In this document: piece after piece, positions 1 to 9,297 of the stretch | How positions within the stretch are numbered: the first letter of the stretch is position 1 | How the letters are laid out: each line of letters opens with the position of its first letter | Source of the DNA: Priestia aryabhattai | GTDB taxonomy: Bacteria > Bacillota > Bacilli > Bacillales > Bacillaceae_H | Assembly (NCBI RefSeq): GCF_023715685.1 | Contig: NZ_JAMBOQ010000003.1 | Location: 186,001 to 250,000, forward strand | Direction of reading: 5' to 3' | DNA length: 64,000 bases | Position numbers and translations under genes: made by a program | The notes under the pieces: model-generated | The model's input: the letters and a program-made list of their open reading frames with translations, nothing else | What the model was told of the DNA's origin: nothing | Databases searched by the model: none

Positions 1-270
1 AGTTTGATCAGATATATAATTAAACGGATTATACTCGTCATCGGCATGACCTTTTGAATATGAACGCTGTTCTCGAGTGTCAAATGAATCTTTTTGCTGA
101 GAGTCGCCAGCAGACAGTTTAATTACAGGATTTTCATTGACTTGCTGATGAAGATAATGAACTAAATCGGCCGTAGAATAATTTAAAATGTTGATAGACT
201 GACGTAATTCAGGTGTCATGGCCAATTTTAATAGTTGTTTTTGGGATAAATCTAAACCTAATTGCATCAT
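1..270 (-). CDS. sigL: RNA polymerase sigma-54 factor, N-terminal part (runs off the window)
   Basis: The first 90 codons of a minus-strand gene are present; the rest lies before base 1. The protein opens MMQLGLDLSQKQLLKLAMTP and continues ELRQSINILNYSTADL. This is the Gln/Leu-rich region I of sigma-54, the part that contacts core polymerase and responds to enhancer-binding activators. An acidic, Ser-rich linker follows, as expected for region II. The ATG at 270 has an AGGTGA ribosome site a few bases upstream. In Bacillus, sigma-54 (SigL) drives amino-acid and short-chain catabolic operons. I saw no clear -24/-12 promoter in this window. Confidence 0.85.
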   Translation of the reverse strand, partial: MMQLGLDLSQKQLLKLAMTPELRQSINILNYSTADLVHYLHQQVNENPVIKLSAGDSQQKDSFDTREQRSYSKGHADDEYNPFNYISDQT

Positions 271-414
271 TGAATCACCTATCATTCTTGAGTTCTATTT
301 CGACAATTCTGGCTGCATCGTTCGACATCATCATATCTGAAAATGCGAAAGAATTCTATAGTGTTGTCAGATGTTCTTACACAGGGGCGGATCGCAAGAA
401 AGAGTAGGAGAATA

Positions 415-461
415 GATAAAACACAAACGAATAGCTCCTCACAACAGCTATTCGTTTGTTT
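415..461 (-). terminator. Rho-independent terminator of the HxlR gene
   Basis: Arms ACAAACGAATAGCT and AGCTATTCGTTTGT (423-436 and 447-460) pair perfectly. On the minus strand the stem runs into GTTTTATC, placing it just behind the HxlR stop codon. Confidence 0.8.
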
Positions 462-482
462 TGACAGAGCCGCTAGGAGAAC

Positions 483-812
483 TTAGCTGCAATTTGGGTT
501 GTTTCCCATTCTTCTATCTCCCCATGCGCACATCATATTTAAAATTTCTCGTAAGGTTTCGCCTTCTTCACTGAGTGAGTACTCTACTTTAGGAGGAACT
601 TCATTGTATACTTTTCTATTAACCATACCATCTTTTTCTAATTCTTTTAGCTGTTGAGACAGCATTTTTTTGGTAATAGCAGGCATAGCTCGCTGAAGTT
701 CACTGAAACGTTTTTCGCCTTCTTTTAATAGGCATAAAATAACGACTTTCCATTTCCCGCCGATTACTTCAAGCGTTGCTTCAACAGGTATATTATAGTG
801 GGTTGCTTTCAC
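483..812 (-). CDS. HxlR-family winged-helix transcriptional regulator
   Basis: A small one-domain DNA-binding protein of about 109 residues. The segment ATLEVIGGKWKVVILCLL followed by GEKRFSELQRAMPAITKKML is the hallmark HxlR/DUF24 helix-turn-helix core. Members sense quinones, aldehydes or thiol stress and usually repress a nearby oxidoreductase. The chosen start is GTG at 812, because GGAGG (820-824) sits 7 bases before it. An in-frame ATG at 830 lacks a ribosome site. A Cys near the middle of the usual sensing position is not obvious; the Cys residues seen are C27 (ILCLL), C96 (MMCAW) and one at the C-terminus, numbered from the GTG start. The divergent partner is a decayed quinone oxidoreductase. 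Confidence 0.85.
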   Translation of the reverse strand: MKATHYNIPVEATLEVIGGKWKVVILCLLKEGEKRFSELQRAMPAITKKMLSQQLKELEKDGMVNRKVYNEVPPKVEYSLSEEGETLREILNMMCAWGDRRMGNNPNCS

Positions 813-873
813 CGTTAATCCTCCATTCATAAACAGATATGAAATATGAATATAATAATTTGGTATCCATAGA

Positions 874-905
874 CCTAGGTTACCGGGAAGGTACCTGGTT
901 ACACG
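874..905. promoter_or_regulatory. Candidate operator between the HxlR gene and the decayed oxidoreductase
   Basis: Interrupted dyad AGGTTACC-GGGAA-GGTACCT followed by another GGTTAC, in the divergent intergenic region. HxlR proteins usually bind such dyads in front of the divergent target gene. This is inferred from position and symmetry only. Confidence 0.35.
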
Positions 906-980
906 AAAGTGCCGTCTTTTGTAAACAACATGTATTTATTATACTGAAAAAGAACTTTTAATTGAAGGAAGAAATTTAAA

Positions 981-1354
981 AGGAGAGATCTTGATGAAAG
1001 CTTTATTGCTAGAAGGCAAAGGGAAAGTAAGTGAGATGAAAGTTGGCGAAGGCTCTTGCTTTTAATAGTCAAATTGCATTTATCGCAGGACCGCCTAATG
1101 TAAACGATGCGATTTCGTTCGCGCATCCACTATCGTTTCATCAAGTTGCATTAGGAAGTGTACATTAGTCTAATAACGTAAAAGAACAGTAAAAACTTGC
1201 TGAGATGGGAAATAGAATGCTTTTGCTTTTACAAGAAAATAAGCTAAATGCTCTCGTGGAAAAAGTTATTTCACTAGACGAAGTGCCAGCAGCATTAGAT
1301 AAACTGGCGACTCGTCGAGTAAAAGGGAAAATTGTAGCTGTGATAGATAAATGA
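981..1354 (+). pseudogene. Decayed zinc-type/quinone oxidoreductase (NADPH-dependent dehydrogenase family)
   Basis: A good ribosome site (AGGAGAG at 981) and ATG (994) open MKALLLEGKGKVSEMKVGEG, which stops after 23 codons. Shifted frames then give pieces of the C-terminal half: NSQIAFIAGPPNVNDAISFA, and finally NALVEKVISLDEVPAALDKL leading to RVKGKIVAVIDK. The last piece is clearly the C-terminus of the quinone oxidoreductase branch of the medium-chain dehydrogenases. It closely matches the C-terminus of the second remnant near 59.6 kb. The central Rossmann domain is absent and several stops intervene, so the gene is non-functional. Confidence 0.75.
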
Positions 1355-1362
1355 TAGGAATG

Positions 1363-1397
1363 AAAAAGGCAAACACAATGAAAGTGCTTGCCTTTTT
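1363..1397. terminator. Bidirectional terminator
   Basis: AAAAAGGCAAaCAC and GTGcTTGCCTTTTT pair with A- and T-tracts on both sides. It serves the oxidoreductase remnant on plus and the ABC exporter on minus, whose stop codon lies in the stem. Confidence 0.8.
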
Positions 1398-3204
1398 AAA
1401 TGGTAAACTGCTGCGTATAGAGCTTGTGGTAAAACCCTTGTTGCTCTAGCAGCTCGCGATGATTTCCTTCTTCAATAATTTGTCCGTCTTTTAAGACAAG
1501 AATTTGATCTGCATTTTCAATCGTTTTGAGGCGGTGGGCAATCACAAAGCTTGTTTTTCCTTTTAATAGATTACTCATTCCTCTTTGAATATCAATTTCT
1601 GTTTTTGTATCAATATTGGAAGTAGCTTCGTCTAAAATTAAAATATCACAGTCAGAGAGCATGGCTCGAGCAATCGATAAAAGCTGCTTTTGGCCTTCAC
1701 TTAAATTTCCACCACCGGCTGAAATCACGGTATCGTATTGCTGCGGCAGGTGCTTGATAAAAGAATGAGCATTTGCCATTTTTGCTGCGCTTTTCACTTC
1801 TTCATTGCTGGCATCTAATTTGCCAAATCGAATGTTATCCGCAATCGTACCAGAAAATAAATAGGTATCTTGAAGAACAATGCCGATTCGGTTTCTTAAA
1901 TCATGGATGTTATAGTCACTGATGGAGCGGCCGTCAATTTTAATTTCTCCGTTTGCGATGTCATAAAATCGTGTGAGCAAGTTAATGATTGTTGTTTTAC
2001 CGGAGCCTGTCGGACCAACCAAAGCAACCATTTCACCTTTTTTTGCTGTAATTGTAACATTTTTTAAAATTATTTTTTTGTCAGTATAGCCAAATGATAC
2101 GTTCTCAAAAGCAACGTCTCCTGCAAATTTTGTAACAGAAAGAGCGTTTGGCTTGTTTGTGACGTCTGGCTGCTCATCCATAATTTCAAACACACGCTCT
2201 GCGCCGGCCATAGCCGAAAGAATGGTGTTTACTAAGTTTGCCATTTGACTGATTGGGCGAGAGAACTGACGTGAGTAGTTAACAAATGAAGCGATCATCC
2301 CAACTGTAACGCTACCTTGAACAGCCATAAATGCTCCCGCTCCAATCACTAGTGCTAAGCCTAAGTTGTTAATAAAGTTTGTGACAGGACCTAAAAAGCC
2401 TGAAAATGTTTCTGCTTTTGTTGCTGAACTTCTTAGCTGTTCGTTTCGTTCATTAAAAACAGTTAAAAAGTCTTTTTCCTTACTAAAAATCGTAACAACT
2501 TCTCCTCCAGAGATCGCTTCTTCTACAAAGCCGTTTAGCTCACCTAAGTCTTTTTGTCGTTTGACAAAATTTTCACTGCTTCGTTTTAATATTTGTCGAA
2601 CGATTATAACCATTAATGGAATAACAATCAGCGTGATAATTGCAAGAATCCAGTTGAGCGAGAACATCGCAATGGTAATGCCGATTAAAGACAAAATAGA
2701 AGACAGAGCTTGAATAACGCTTTGACTCAGAGCATTGTTTAAATTATCAATATCATTCGTGACTCGGCTCATTAACTCTCCGTGAGCTCGCTTGTCAAAA
2801 AAGCGAAGAGAGAGAGTCTGAAGCTTTGCAAATAAATCTTGGCGGAGCATTCCAATAGTCGTAAACGAAACGTTCACCATTAAATAGGTTTGCAGCCATG
2901 TTAACAAAGATGTCGTAATATAAATTCCTGCAAGAGTGAGTGACATTCGTATCGTTCCGCTGATATCTTTGGGAATAATATGCTCATCAATAATAACCCC
3001 AATTAAATAAGGCCCTAATAAATTAAGCAGGGAAGTCACGATGACTAAGATAATCGCAGCCACAAGCGGAGGTTTTCGTTTCCCCATATATGACCAAATT
3101 CTGTGCAGTGTTTTTTTAGCATTCTTTGGCTTAACTACAGGGCCTTTCATCATTCCTCTAAGACCGCGAATAGAACTGATTTGATTTTTACCTTGATTAT
3201 TCAC
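1396..3204 (-). CDS. ABC exporter half-transporter, canonical ATPase subunit (YfiC/YheH-like)
   Basis: About 602 residues: an N-terminal six-helix exporter domain (roughly residues 50-330) and a C-terminal nucleotide-binding domain with Walker A GPTGSGKTT (near 393), signature LSEGQ (near 500), Walker B ILILDEATSNID with catalytic Glu near 526, and H-loop AHRLKTI. The start is GTG at 3204, overlapping the upstream partner's stop by 8 bases with AGAGGTG as ribosome site. The longer upstream reading frame lies inside the partner gene. It should form a heterodimer with the 3197-4939 product at the cytoplasmic membrane and export drugs, lipids or peptides. Assignment to YfiBC rather than BmrCD rests on size and is tentative. 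Confidence 0.88.
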   Translation of the reverse strand: MNNQGKNQISSIRGLRGMMKGPVVKPKNAKKTLHRIWSYMGKRKPPLVAAIILVIVTSLLNLLGPYLIGVIIDEHIIPKDISGTIRMSLTLAGIYITTSLLTWLQTYLMVNVSFTTIGMLRQDLFAKLQTLSLRFFDKRAHGELMSRVTNDIDNLNNALSQSVIQALSSILSLIGITIAMFSLNWILAIITLIVIPLMVIIVRQILKRSSENFVKRQKDLGELNGFVEEAISGGEVVTIFSKEKDFLTVFNERNEQLRSSATKAETFSGFLGPVTNFINNLGLALVIGAGAFMAVQGSVTVGMIASFVNYSRQFSRPISQMANLVNTILSAMAGAERVFEIMDEQPDVTNKPNALSVTKFAGDVAFENVSFGYTDKKIILKNVTITAKKGEMVALVGPTGSGKTTIINLLTRFYDIANGEIKIDGRSISDYNIHDLRNRIGIVLQDTYLFSGTIADNIRFGKLDASNEEVKSAAKMANAHSFIKHLPQQYDTVISAGGGNLSEGQKQLLSIARAMLSDCDILILDEATSNIDTKTEIDIQRGMSNLLKGKTSFVIAHRLKTIENADQILVLKDGQIIEEGNHRELLEQQGFYHKLYTQQFTI

Positions 3205-4939
3205 TAGGCAACACCTCTTTTCCGCCTTGTGCAAGATAAATGTCGTAATAAAGAGAGCGATGACGAAGCAATTCTTCATGAGTCCCTTGTTCAGCGATTT
3301 TGCCTTCATCCATGACGATAATATGATCAGTATGGAGAAGAGACGAAATTTTAGAAGCAATAATAATGACGGTCGCATCAGAAAACTCTTCTTTTAAATT
3401 TGTTAGTACCTGCGCTTCTGAGACAGCATCCAACGCCGAAGTTGCATCATCAATGACGAGAATAGCAGGCTTTCTAACAAATGCACGAGCGATTGAAAGA
3501 CGCTGCTTTTGCCCTCCTGATAAATTGGTAGCTCCCCGCGTTAAAGGATAATCATATTTTTCTGGGAGTTTTTCAATGAACTCCGTCGCGCATGCAAAAC
3601 CCGCAGCATCTTCAATTTCTGAGGAAGAAGCATGTTCTTTTCCCATTCGGATATTCATATCAATCGTTCCGGTAAACAGCGTAGCTTTTTGAGGAATAAA
3701 TCCAATGGATAAGCGAAGCTCTTTTACGTCATAGTCCGTAAGATTTTTTCCATCTATGAAGATTTGGCCGTCATCAGGATCATATAAGCGGGAAATAAGC
3801 TTTGCGAGCGTCGATTTTCCGCTTCCAGTAGAGCCGATAATGCCAATTGTTTCTCCATGTCTAGCAGTAAATGAAATATCTTTTAATACGTTTTCGCCAT
3901 TTTTACTGTAGCTGTATGTAACGTTTTGAAACGATAGATCACCTTTAAGTCTGTTGATTTGAGCAGCAGAGTTTGCTGGAGGAATGTCTATCTTTGTTTT
4001 TAAAACAGAATCGATTCGTTCAGCTGAAGGGAATGCACGCGTAATTTGCATCAAGACCATGCTGCTTGACATAAGTCCGTTTAAAATAATCGTGAGGTAA
4101 TTAATAAAAGCTAAAATCACCCCTGCTTCTATTTTGTCTGCCTCCACTTGAAGTCCACCGAGCCATAGAGTAGCTACCATTCCGATATTTACTACAAATA
4201 AAATAACGGGCATTAAAAGCGAGATAAGCTGAACAGCGCTCATATTAGCTCGCGTCAAGGAGTTGTTTGCTTGTTTAAACTGATTGATTTCATATGATTC
4301 TCTTACATACGCTTTTACTACACGCATCCCTGATAAATTTTCTTGCACTTTTGTATTTACACGATCAACTCTTTGCTGAACTTTTTTAAAAAGTTTTCCA
4401 GCTTTCGTGATCACAAACCAAATGCATAAAAATAAAATAGGGACGACCACGACGATAATAGGAAACAAAGAACGAGCGGTTAATAACACGATAACAATAC
4501 TTCCGGCAAAAAGTAGAGGACCTCTAACTAATACTTTTAGCGTCATATTCAATGCGTTTTGAACACTCGTTACATCATTTGTCATGACAGTAATTAAGTG
4601 ACCAGTTCCTAGTTTGTCTCTGTTGCTGTTTGAGAGGTTTTCAATCTTTTCAAAAAGCGATTTCCGAATATCGGTAGAAAAGTTTACTGCCGCTTTTGTA
4701 CTAAGGATGGCGCAGACGATACCAGCAGCTAAGCCAATTATAGCTAACATGAGCATAAGGATACTTCGGGTAATAACATACGTTTGATTGTTGTTTGCAA
4801 TGCCATAATCAATGATATGCTGCATGATAGTAGGCTGAAGAAGGTCAGCTAACACTTCAATTACCATCAATAGCGGGGCAAAAAGCGCGAGCCATTTGTA
4901 AGGTTTTAAGTAAGGGTACAAAGATTTAATTGTATTCAC
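3197..4939 (-). CDS. ABC exporter half-transporter, degenerate ATPase subunit (YfiB/YheI-like)
   Basis: About 580 residues with the usual membrane domain followed by an ATPase domain. Walker A GSTGSGKST is near 368 and the signature LSGGQKQR is normal. The Walker B reads LVIDDATSALD, so Asp (near 498) replaces the catalytic Glu. The H-loop reads ASKISSL, so the switch His is missing. This is the pattern of the degenerate site in asymmetric heterodimeric exporters such as BmrCD and TM287/288. The start was set at GTG 4939 (AAAGGAG upstream); the ATG at 4978 has no ribosome site. It is first in the operon, with translational overlap into the partner gene. Confidence 0.87.
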   Translation of the reverse strand: MNTIKSLYPYLKPYKWLALFAPLLMVIEVLADLLQPTIMQHIIDYGIANNNQTYVITRSILMLMLAIIGLAAGIVCAILSTKAAVNFSTDIRKSLFEKIENLSNSNRDKLGTGHLITVMTNDVTSVQNALNMTLKVLVRGPLLFAGSIVIVLLTARSLFPIIVVVVPILFLCIWFVITKAGKLFKKVQQRVDRVNTKVQENLSGMRVVKAYVRESYEINQFKQANNSLTRANMSAVQLISLLMPVILFVVNIGMVATLWLGGLQVEADKIEAGVILAFINYLTIILNGLMSSSMVLMQITRAFPSAERIDSVLKTKIDIPPANSAAQINRLKGDLSFQNVTYSYSKNGENVLKDISFTARHGETIGIIGSTGSGKSTLAKLISRLYDPDDGQIFIDGKNLTDYDVKELRLSIGFIPQKATLFTGTIDMNIRMGKEHASSSEIEDAAGFACATEFIEKLPEKYDYPLTRGATNLSGGQKQRLSIARAFVRKPAILVIDDATSALDAVSEAQVLTNLKEEFSDATVIIIASKISSLLHTDHIIVMDEGKIAEQGTHEELLRHRSLYYDIYLAQGGKEVLPSE

Positions 4940-5065
4940 ACATTGTGACACTCCTTTCTGTAAAAAATATGGTAACATAGAATAAGTTTAGAAGTTTGTT
5001 TCAAGCACCATTTATTATACGCCAATGCAAGCAGAAATCCACTTTTTGAGAGGGTCAGGTATGCA

Positions 5066-5551
5066 ATGAATCAAATATTACGAGTACATCATCCACTTTT
5101 TGGATCTTTGTTATATGACTCGGCCTGGGTTGGAGAAAAACAGGTCACTTTCTTTGGACAAAAACAACACATATTATTGACAATTGATGGAGATAAAGAG
5201 AAGCCATTTCAAAAACAACAAGAAGAGGCCTTTCGAGCATTTTGGCTTCAAGGCGAATTATTGTTAAAGAGGACGGAAAAAGCTCTTTTTGATTATTATC
5301 AACAGGTGCGAGATGAATACAGAACTCAAGTTGAAAAAGACGTGGTAGACTTATTAGTTCCGAATATTAAAAAGCGAAAAGACATCGGTTTTTTAGTTGA
5401 GTGTATTCAAATCTTTGTCCCTGAAGCACCTCATGATACAAGAGAACTTGGTTTGTTTTTTGAATGCACGTGGGAAGAAGAGCATATGTTAGCTGTAAAG
5501 TTTAGAAATGAACAAATTGCCGCTATTGGCTTACAAGAGGATTTATTCTAG
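5066..5551 (+). CDS. Conserved hypothetical protein (possible DUF2004/DUF6985-type)
   Basis: A soluble acidic protein of 161 residues with no signal peptide or membrane segment. The first 45 residues look like beta strands (ILRVHHPLFGSLLYDSAWVG), followed by helices rich in Glu, Gln and Lys, then another strand-rich end (GLFFECTWEEEHMLAVKF). This layout recalls the DUF2004/DUF6985 group, but I cannot confirm it by eye. It is divergent from the ABC exporter and convergent with ywcA, and appears monocistronic. Function is unknown. Confidence 0.7.
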   Translation: MNQILRVHHPLFGSLLYDSAWVGEKQVTFFGQKQHILLTIDGDKEKPFQKQQEEAFRAFWLQGELLLKRTEKALFDYYQQVRDEYRTQVEKDVVDLLVPNIKKRKDIGFLVECIQIFVPEAPHDTRELGLFFECTWEEEHMLAVKFRNEQIAAIGLQEDLF

Positions 5552-5552
5552 T

Positions 5553-5588
5553 AAAAAGCCTTGAAGCAAACTGCTTCAAGGCTTTTTT
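5553..5588. terminator. Bidirectional terminator
   Basis: AAAAAGCCTTGAAGC and GCTTCAAGGCTTTTT pair perfectly around a 5-base loop, between the converging genes at 5066 and 5592. Confidence 0.9.
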
Positions 5589-5591
5589 GCA

Positions 5592-7142
5592 TTAATGTTT
5601 AACAGGCTCTTCGATTCCCATACCTGTATTTGCTTTTACTAAAATCTCATCAAATTTCTTTTCGTCTGCTTTTTTAGAGGAAAGAAGTGTTCCTATAAAA
5701 GCAGCTAAGAAGCCTAGAGGAATAGAGATAATACCAGGGTTTGTTAGTGTGATGAGCGGTTCACCTACAAAGATAGCAGCTCCCGGCTCAGGTGCCCACA
5801 CGTTTGGACTAATGGCGACTAAAAATAATGAGCTGAATAGCCCAACCAGCATGCCAGTAACCGCTCCAGATGTATTAAAGTGTTTCCAAAAAATGGTAAG
5901 TAGAATAATTGGCAAGTTAGCGCTCGCTGCCACTGCAAAGGCAAGTGCCACTAAAAATGCTACGTTCATGTTTTGAGCGAATAATGCAAGAATAATAGAT
6001 AGGATGGATACCCCAATAGAAGCCCATCGTGCAGCCACTACTTGTTCTTTTTCAGTAGCAGCTCCTTTACGAAGAATATGACTATAGAAGTCGTGCGCGA
6101 ATGCTGAAGCTGCTGAGAGCACCAGTCCGGCTACAACAGCTAAAATCGTAGCAAATGCTACAGCTGAGACGAATGCAAAAAGAAAGTCTCCACCAAGAAC
6201 TTGAGCGAGCAGGGGAGCTGCCATATTTCCTGCTGCATTTGCTTTGATAATATCATCGTATCCTACGAATGCAGCAGCGCCGAATCCTAAAAAGATAGTC
6301 ATGATGTAAAAAACGCCAATAATCCACGTTGCATAAATAACAGACTTTCGTGCGGTGATGGCATCTTTTACTGTAAAGAAACGAATAAGGATATGAGGCA
6401 AGCCTGCTGTACCAAGAACAAGAGCTAAATTCAACGAAATCATGTCCAGCGGATTTTTGAATTTATTGCCTGGATTTAAAAAGCTGTCACCAAGAGGAGT
6501 TGCGGTTTTCATCTCAGAAAACATTTTGGCTAAGCTAAAATCAAATTTTGAAAATACAATAATGGAAATAATGAACGTACCAATCATAAGAAGCAAGGCT
6601 TTGACAATCTGTACCCAGCTAGTCGCCGTCATTCCTCCAAATACAACGTAAACCGTCATCAAGACGCCGACAATCAAGACAGAGTATACATAATCCAGAC
6701 CAAGTAATAGATGAATTAATGCTCCTGCTCCAACCAGCTGCGCAATCATATAAAAAATGGAAATGGTGATCGTATTTAACGCAGCAACTCCCCGCACTTT
6801 CTTTTCGTTAAAACGAGCTGCTATCATGTCTGCCATCGTGTACTTTCCTAAGTTGCGAAGTGGTTCAGCTACAATGTATAACACAACGAGATAGGCAACT
6901 AAAAAGCCAATGCTGTAAAAAAAGCCGTCAAACCCAGAAAGCGCTACCATTCCTGCTATGCCTAAAAATGACGCAGCAGACATATAGTCTCCAGCAATCG
7001 CCATTCCATTTTGCCAGCCGGTTAAACTTCCGTCTGCTGTATAAAAATCACTGGTCGTTTTTGTCCGCTTTGATGCCGCATACGTAATGATTAGCGTAAG
7101 ACCTACAATGGCTAAAAAAAGTGAAAAAGCTAGTACGTTCAT
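5592..7142 (-). CDS. ywcA: Sodium:solute symporter, acetate permease (ActP/YwcA) type
   Basis: A 516-residue integral membrane protein with about 13 hydrophobic segments. It has the SSS-family pattern near the N-terminus (TSDFYTADGSLTGWQNGMAI) and the conserved YMIAQLVGAG and GTAGLPHILIRF motifs seen in ActP and YwcA. The family imports acetate and other short monocarboxylates with a cation. It lies 16 bases behind a DUF485 gene, as in B. subtilis ywcB-ywcA, with ribosome site GGGGG before ATG 7142. Substrate is inferred from the family. Confidence 0.88.
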   Translation of the reverse strand: MNVLAFSLFLAIVGLTLIITYAASKRTKTTSDFYTADGSLTGWQNGMAIAGDYMSAASFLGIAGMVALSGFDGFFYSIGFLVAYLVVLYIVAEPLRNLGKYTMADMIAARFNEKKVRGVAALNTITISIFYMIAQLVGAGALIHLLLGLDYVYSVLIVGVLMTVYVVFGGMTATSWVQIVKALLLMIGTFIISIIVFSKFDFSLAKMFSEMKTATPLGDSFLNPGNKFKNPLDMISLNLALVLGTAGLPHILIRFFTVKDAITARKSVIYATWIIGVFYIMTIFLGFGAAAFVGYDDIIKANAAGNMAAPLLAQVLGGDFLFAFVSAVAFATILAVVAGLVLSAASAFAHDFYSHILRKGAATEKEQVVAARWASIGVSILSIILALFAQNMNVAFLVALAFAVAASANLPIILLTIFWKHFNTSGAVTGMLVGLFSSLFLVAISPNVWAPEPGAAIFVGEPLITLTNPGIISIPLGFLAAFIGTLLSSKKADEKKFDEILVKANTGMGIEEPVKH

Positions 7143-7158
7143 TCGCTCAACCCCCTAT

Positions 7159-7500
7159 TCAATTTGCAGCTTCTTTTTTAATCGTGTCAACAAGTTCATC
7201 AAATTTTGAGGCTCTTTTTGTGTATAAAATGCATAGGGTCCAAGTCATCACAAACTGTGCAAAAGCAAATACCCACGCCCAAGTCATAGAAGCAAAAGCC
7301 GGTTTGTTTAAGACGGTTGTGTATGCCGTTAAGATAGGCAGCGTAAAATAAAAAGCAAGAAAAAACAGAGAGAGCGGTAAAATAAAATTGCGCTTTTGTT
7401 TCAAAAGCTTTTGAAATGAAGCAGACTGTACAATTTCTGTGTAATCAGGAGAGGAAGAAGCAGTGTTTACCTTCTTTAAAGAATTTTCATTCATCGCCAA
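7159..7500 (-). CDS. ywcB: DUF485 inner-membrane partner of the symporter (YwcB)
   Basis: A 113-residue protein with two hydrophobic helices (FILPLSLFFLAFYFTLPIL and MTWAWVFAFAQFVMTWTLC), the DUF485 layout. DUF485 genes almost always precede an actP/ywcA-type symporter, as here. AAGGGGG lies 8 bases before a TTG at 7500 and 14 bases before an ATG at 7494, so TTG is preferred. The role is likely assembly or modulation of the symporter, by analogy with YjcH-ActP. Confidence 0.85.
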   Translation of the reverse strand: MAMNENSLKKVNTASSSPDYTEIVQSASFQKLLKQKRNFILPLSLFFLAFYFTLPILTAYTTVLNKPAFASMTWAWVFAFAQFVMTWTLCILYTKRASKFDELVDTIKKEAAN

Positions 7501-7984
7501 GCGGAATTCCCCCTTTGATAATAAATAGATGAAGCAAAAAGCTTCATATCACTTGAATTATATTATTTTCGGAATAAAAAGTAAATTCTGTCTTTTCGTG
7601 AGAATGGTAACTTTAGAAGTTTTTTAATATACTAAAGGTTCAAACTAAATGAATACTAGCATAATGAAAAACGAACATCATTCAATACAAAAGAAAAATC
7701 ATTTACAAAAGGAATGTTTAAATTAATCCTTGGTTTCTTTTACATATAAGGCTTCTCTTTATTATCTAAACGTTATTTTTTTGTTTGGCCTTTTGAAAAG
7801 TAAGAGAAGATGATGGTAAAACCATAAGCACACAATAATGTTAGATAGGGAATAAGTAGAGAAAATACAGTATTATTTTGAAATGGTTATAAATAGACAA
7901 GGTATTATGAAAGGTTTTTATATGGATATTATTTACAATAAACAAATGATGTGACTACTTATATAAAAGAGAAAAGGTGAAATA
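7501..7984. other. Intergenic region, 484 bases
   Basis: AT-rich spacer between the divergent ywcBA operon and the small gene at 7985. It must hold both promoters, but I could not settle on a convincing -35/-10 pair. No hairpin terminator or open frame with a ribosome site was seen. Confidence 0.5.
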
Positions 7985-8293
7985 ATGGCATTTGGAATCA
8001 AACGCCCAGAACTAAACACATGGAAAGCAGCTGTTAAGCGAGGAGAGATCGCATTTTTAACTCATTACTGGCTTGATGAGCGTTTTCCAAATGCAACTAC
8101 TGTGACAAAAGTAGGTTGCAGTGACTTAAATAAGCTGATTAAGTGGGGAGAAAAGCATGGTATTTCCGCTAAGTATATCGATAATCGATCCGGCTATCCC
8201 CATTTCGATTTACTAGGCGAGCGTCAGAAAGAAATTATGAAAAAGGAAAATCAGCTGGAGCAGCTGAAGCGATTTGAAGAAGTTAACGAGTGA
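7985..8293 (+). CDS. Small conserved protein (YneQ-like)
   Basis: A soluble protein of 102 residues starting MAFGIKRPELNTWK, with IAFLTHYWLDERFP, TVTKVGCSDLNKLIKWG and SGYPHFDLLGERQ. From memory this resembles the conserved Bacillus protein YneQ, whose function is unknown. The C-terminus is a charged helix. Ribosome site AAAGGTG precedes ATG 7985. It appears to be a single-gene unit. Confidence 0.75.
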   Translation: MAFGIKRPELNTWKAAVKRGEIAFLTHYWLDERFPNATTVTKVGCSDLNKLIKWGEKHGISAKYIDNRSGYPHFDLLGERQKEIMKKENQLEQLKRFEEVNE

Positions 8294-8510
8294 AAAGCAA
8301 AGCTAGTACAAGAAAACTGTAAAAAACTTCTATTGTTAATGTTTTTTTTATGTTTAAATAGCAAAAACAGTGGAATAGATTAAGAAGAACAATTACGTCA
8401 TATATTTTCTTATATAGGGAAAATAACTTGAAAAAGTTTCTTTATTTGATACGATAAAGAGCTTTGTTTTATAATAAAATTGTTGTTCGGATAAAAGGAG
8501 GAAGAAGGGC

Positions 8511-9266
8511 ATGTCCGAGGTTGGAACTTTAAAAAAAGGATTAGATATCTTCTCTTTGCTTTTAAACCGTCCGAATATGACTATTCCAGAAATGATGGAA
8601 GCCCTCGGTTTTAATAAGAGTACGATGTATCGTCTTGTGAGCACGCTCGAACAAAACGGATTTATTGTAAGAAACCCGTCTAACCGCTATACGGTTTCAC
8701 CCCAATTGGTGCTGGCACTCGTGCAAAATACGATGCATACGAACTATGAAATGAATTGGCTCTCTGTTCCGGCTATGCAGAAGCTGAGTGAAGAGACCAA
8801 TGAGACCATTTACGCGGGAATTCTCCATCATAAACAAATGGTTACAACTCAGGTGGTGAACGGGCAATATAGCACTCGTACGCATTCTGAAGTAGGAAAT
8901 AAAAAGCCGCTTCATGCAAATGCTATTGGGAAGTGTATTCTTGCCTATCAAGAGGATAGCGTGCAAAAATCTATTCTTCACGAACTTTCGCTTGAAGGTT
9001 ATACAGATCGAACGATTACCGAGCTGGACGAGCTTGAAGCAGACTTAGCTTTAAGTAAGGAAAGAGGATATGCTATCGACAATGAAGAACGGGAGCTTGG
9101 CGTTCGCTGTATTGCGGCCCCTATTTTTAAAAAAGGAAAAATAATGGCAGCTATTGCTTTATCAGGTCCATCCGTTCGTATTTCACAAGAGAAAGACGAA
9201 GAACATGCTGCACTTGTTAAGCAATGCGCAGAACAAATTTCACAAGCAATTACTCTTTATGAATAA
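8511..9266 (+). CDS. IclR-family transcriptional regulator
   Basis: A 251-residue protein. The N-terminal winged helix-turn-helix (residues 1-65; LDIFSLLLNRPNMTIPEMME then GFNKSTMYRLVSTLEQNGFI) is followed by the IclR effector domain (KKPLHANAIGKCILAY, RGYAIDNEERELGVRCIAAP). Such regulators bind small organic acids and control catabolic operons. AAAGGAGGAAG precedes the ATG. The next gene, an aldo/keto reductase, starts 31 bases downstream with no terminator between them, so the two are probably cotranscribed. Confidence 0.92.
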   Translation: MSEVGTLKKGLDIFSLLLNRPNMTIPEMMEALGFNKSTMYRLVSTLEQNGFIVRNPSNRYTVSPQLVLALVQNTMHTNYEMNWLSVPAMQKLSEETNETIYAGILHHKQMVTTQVVNGQYSTRTHSEVGNKKPLHANAIGKCILAYQEDSVQKSILHELSLEGYTDRTITELDELEADLALSKERGYAIDNEERELGVRCIAAPIFKKGKIMAAIALSGPSVRISQEKDEEHAALVKQCAEQISQAITLYE

Positions 9267-9297
9267 TTCAACAATAAAAAAGGGGATGAACGGTAAC

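Noticed and set aside
213..407. Plus-strand frame at the left end
   Set aside because: It overlaps the sigL start and its upstream region antisense and has no ribosome site.
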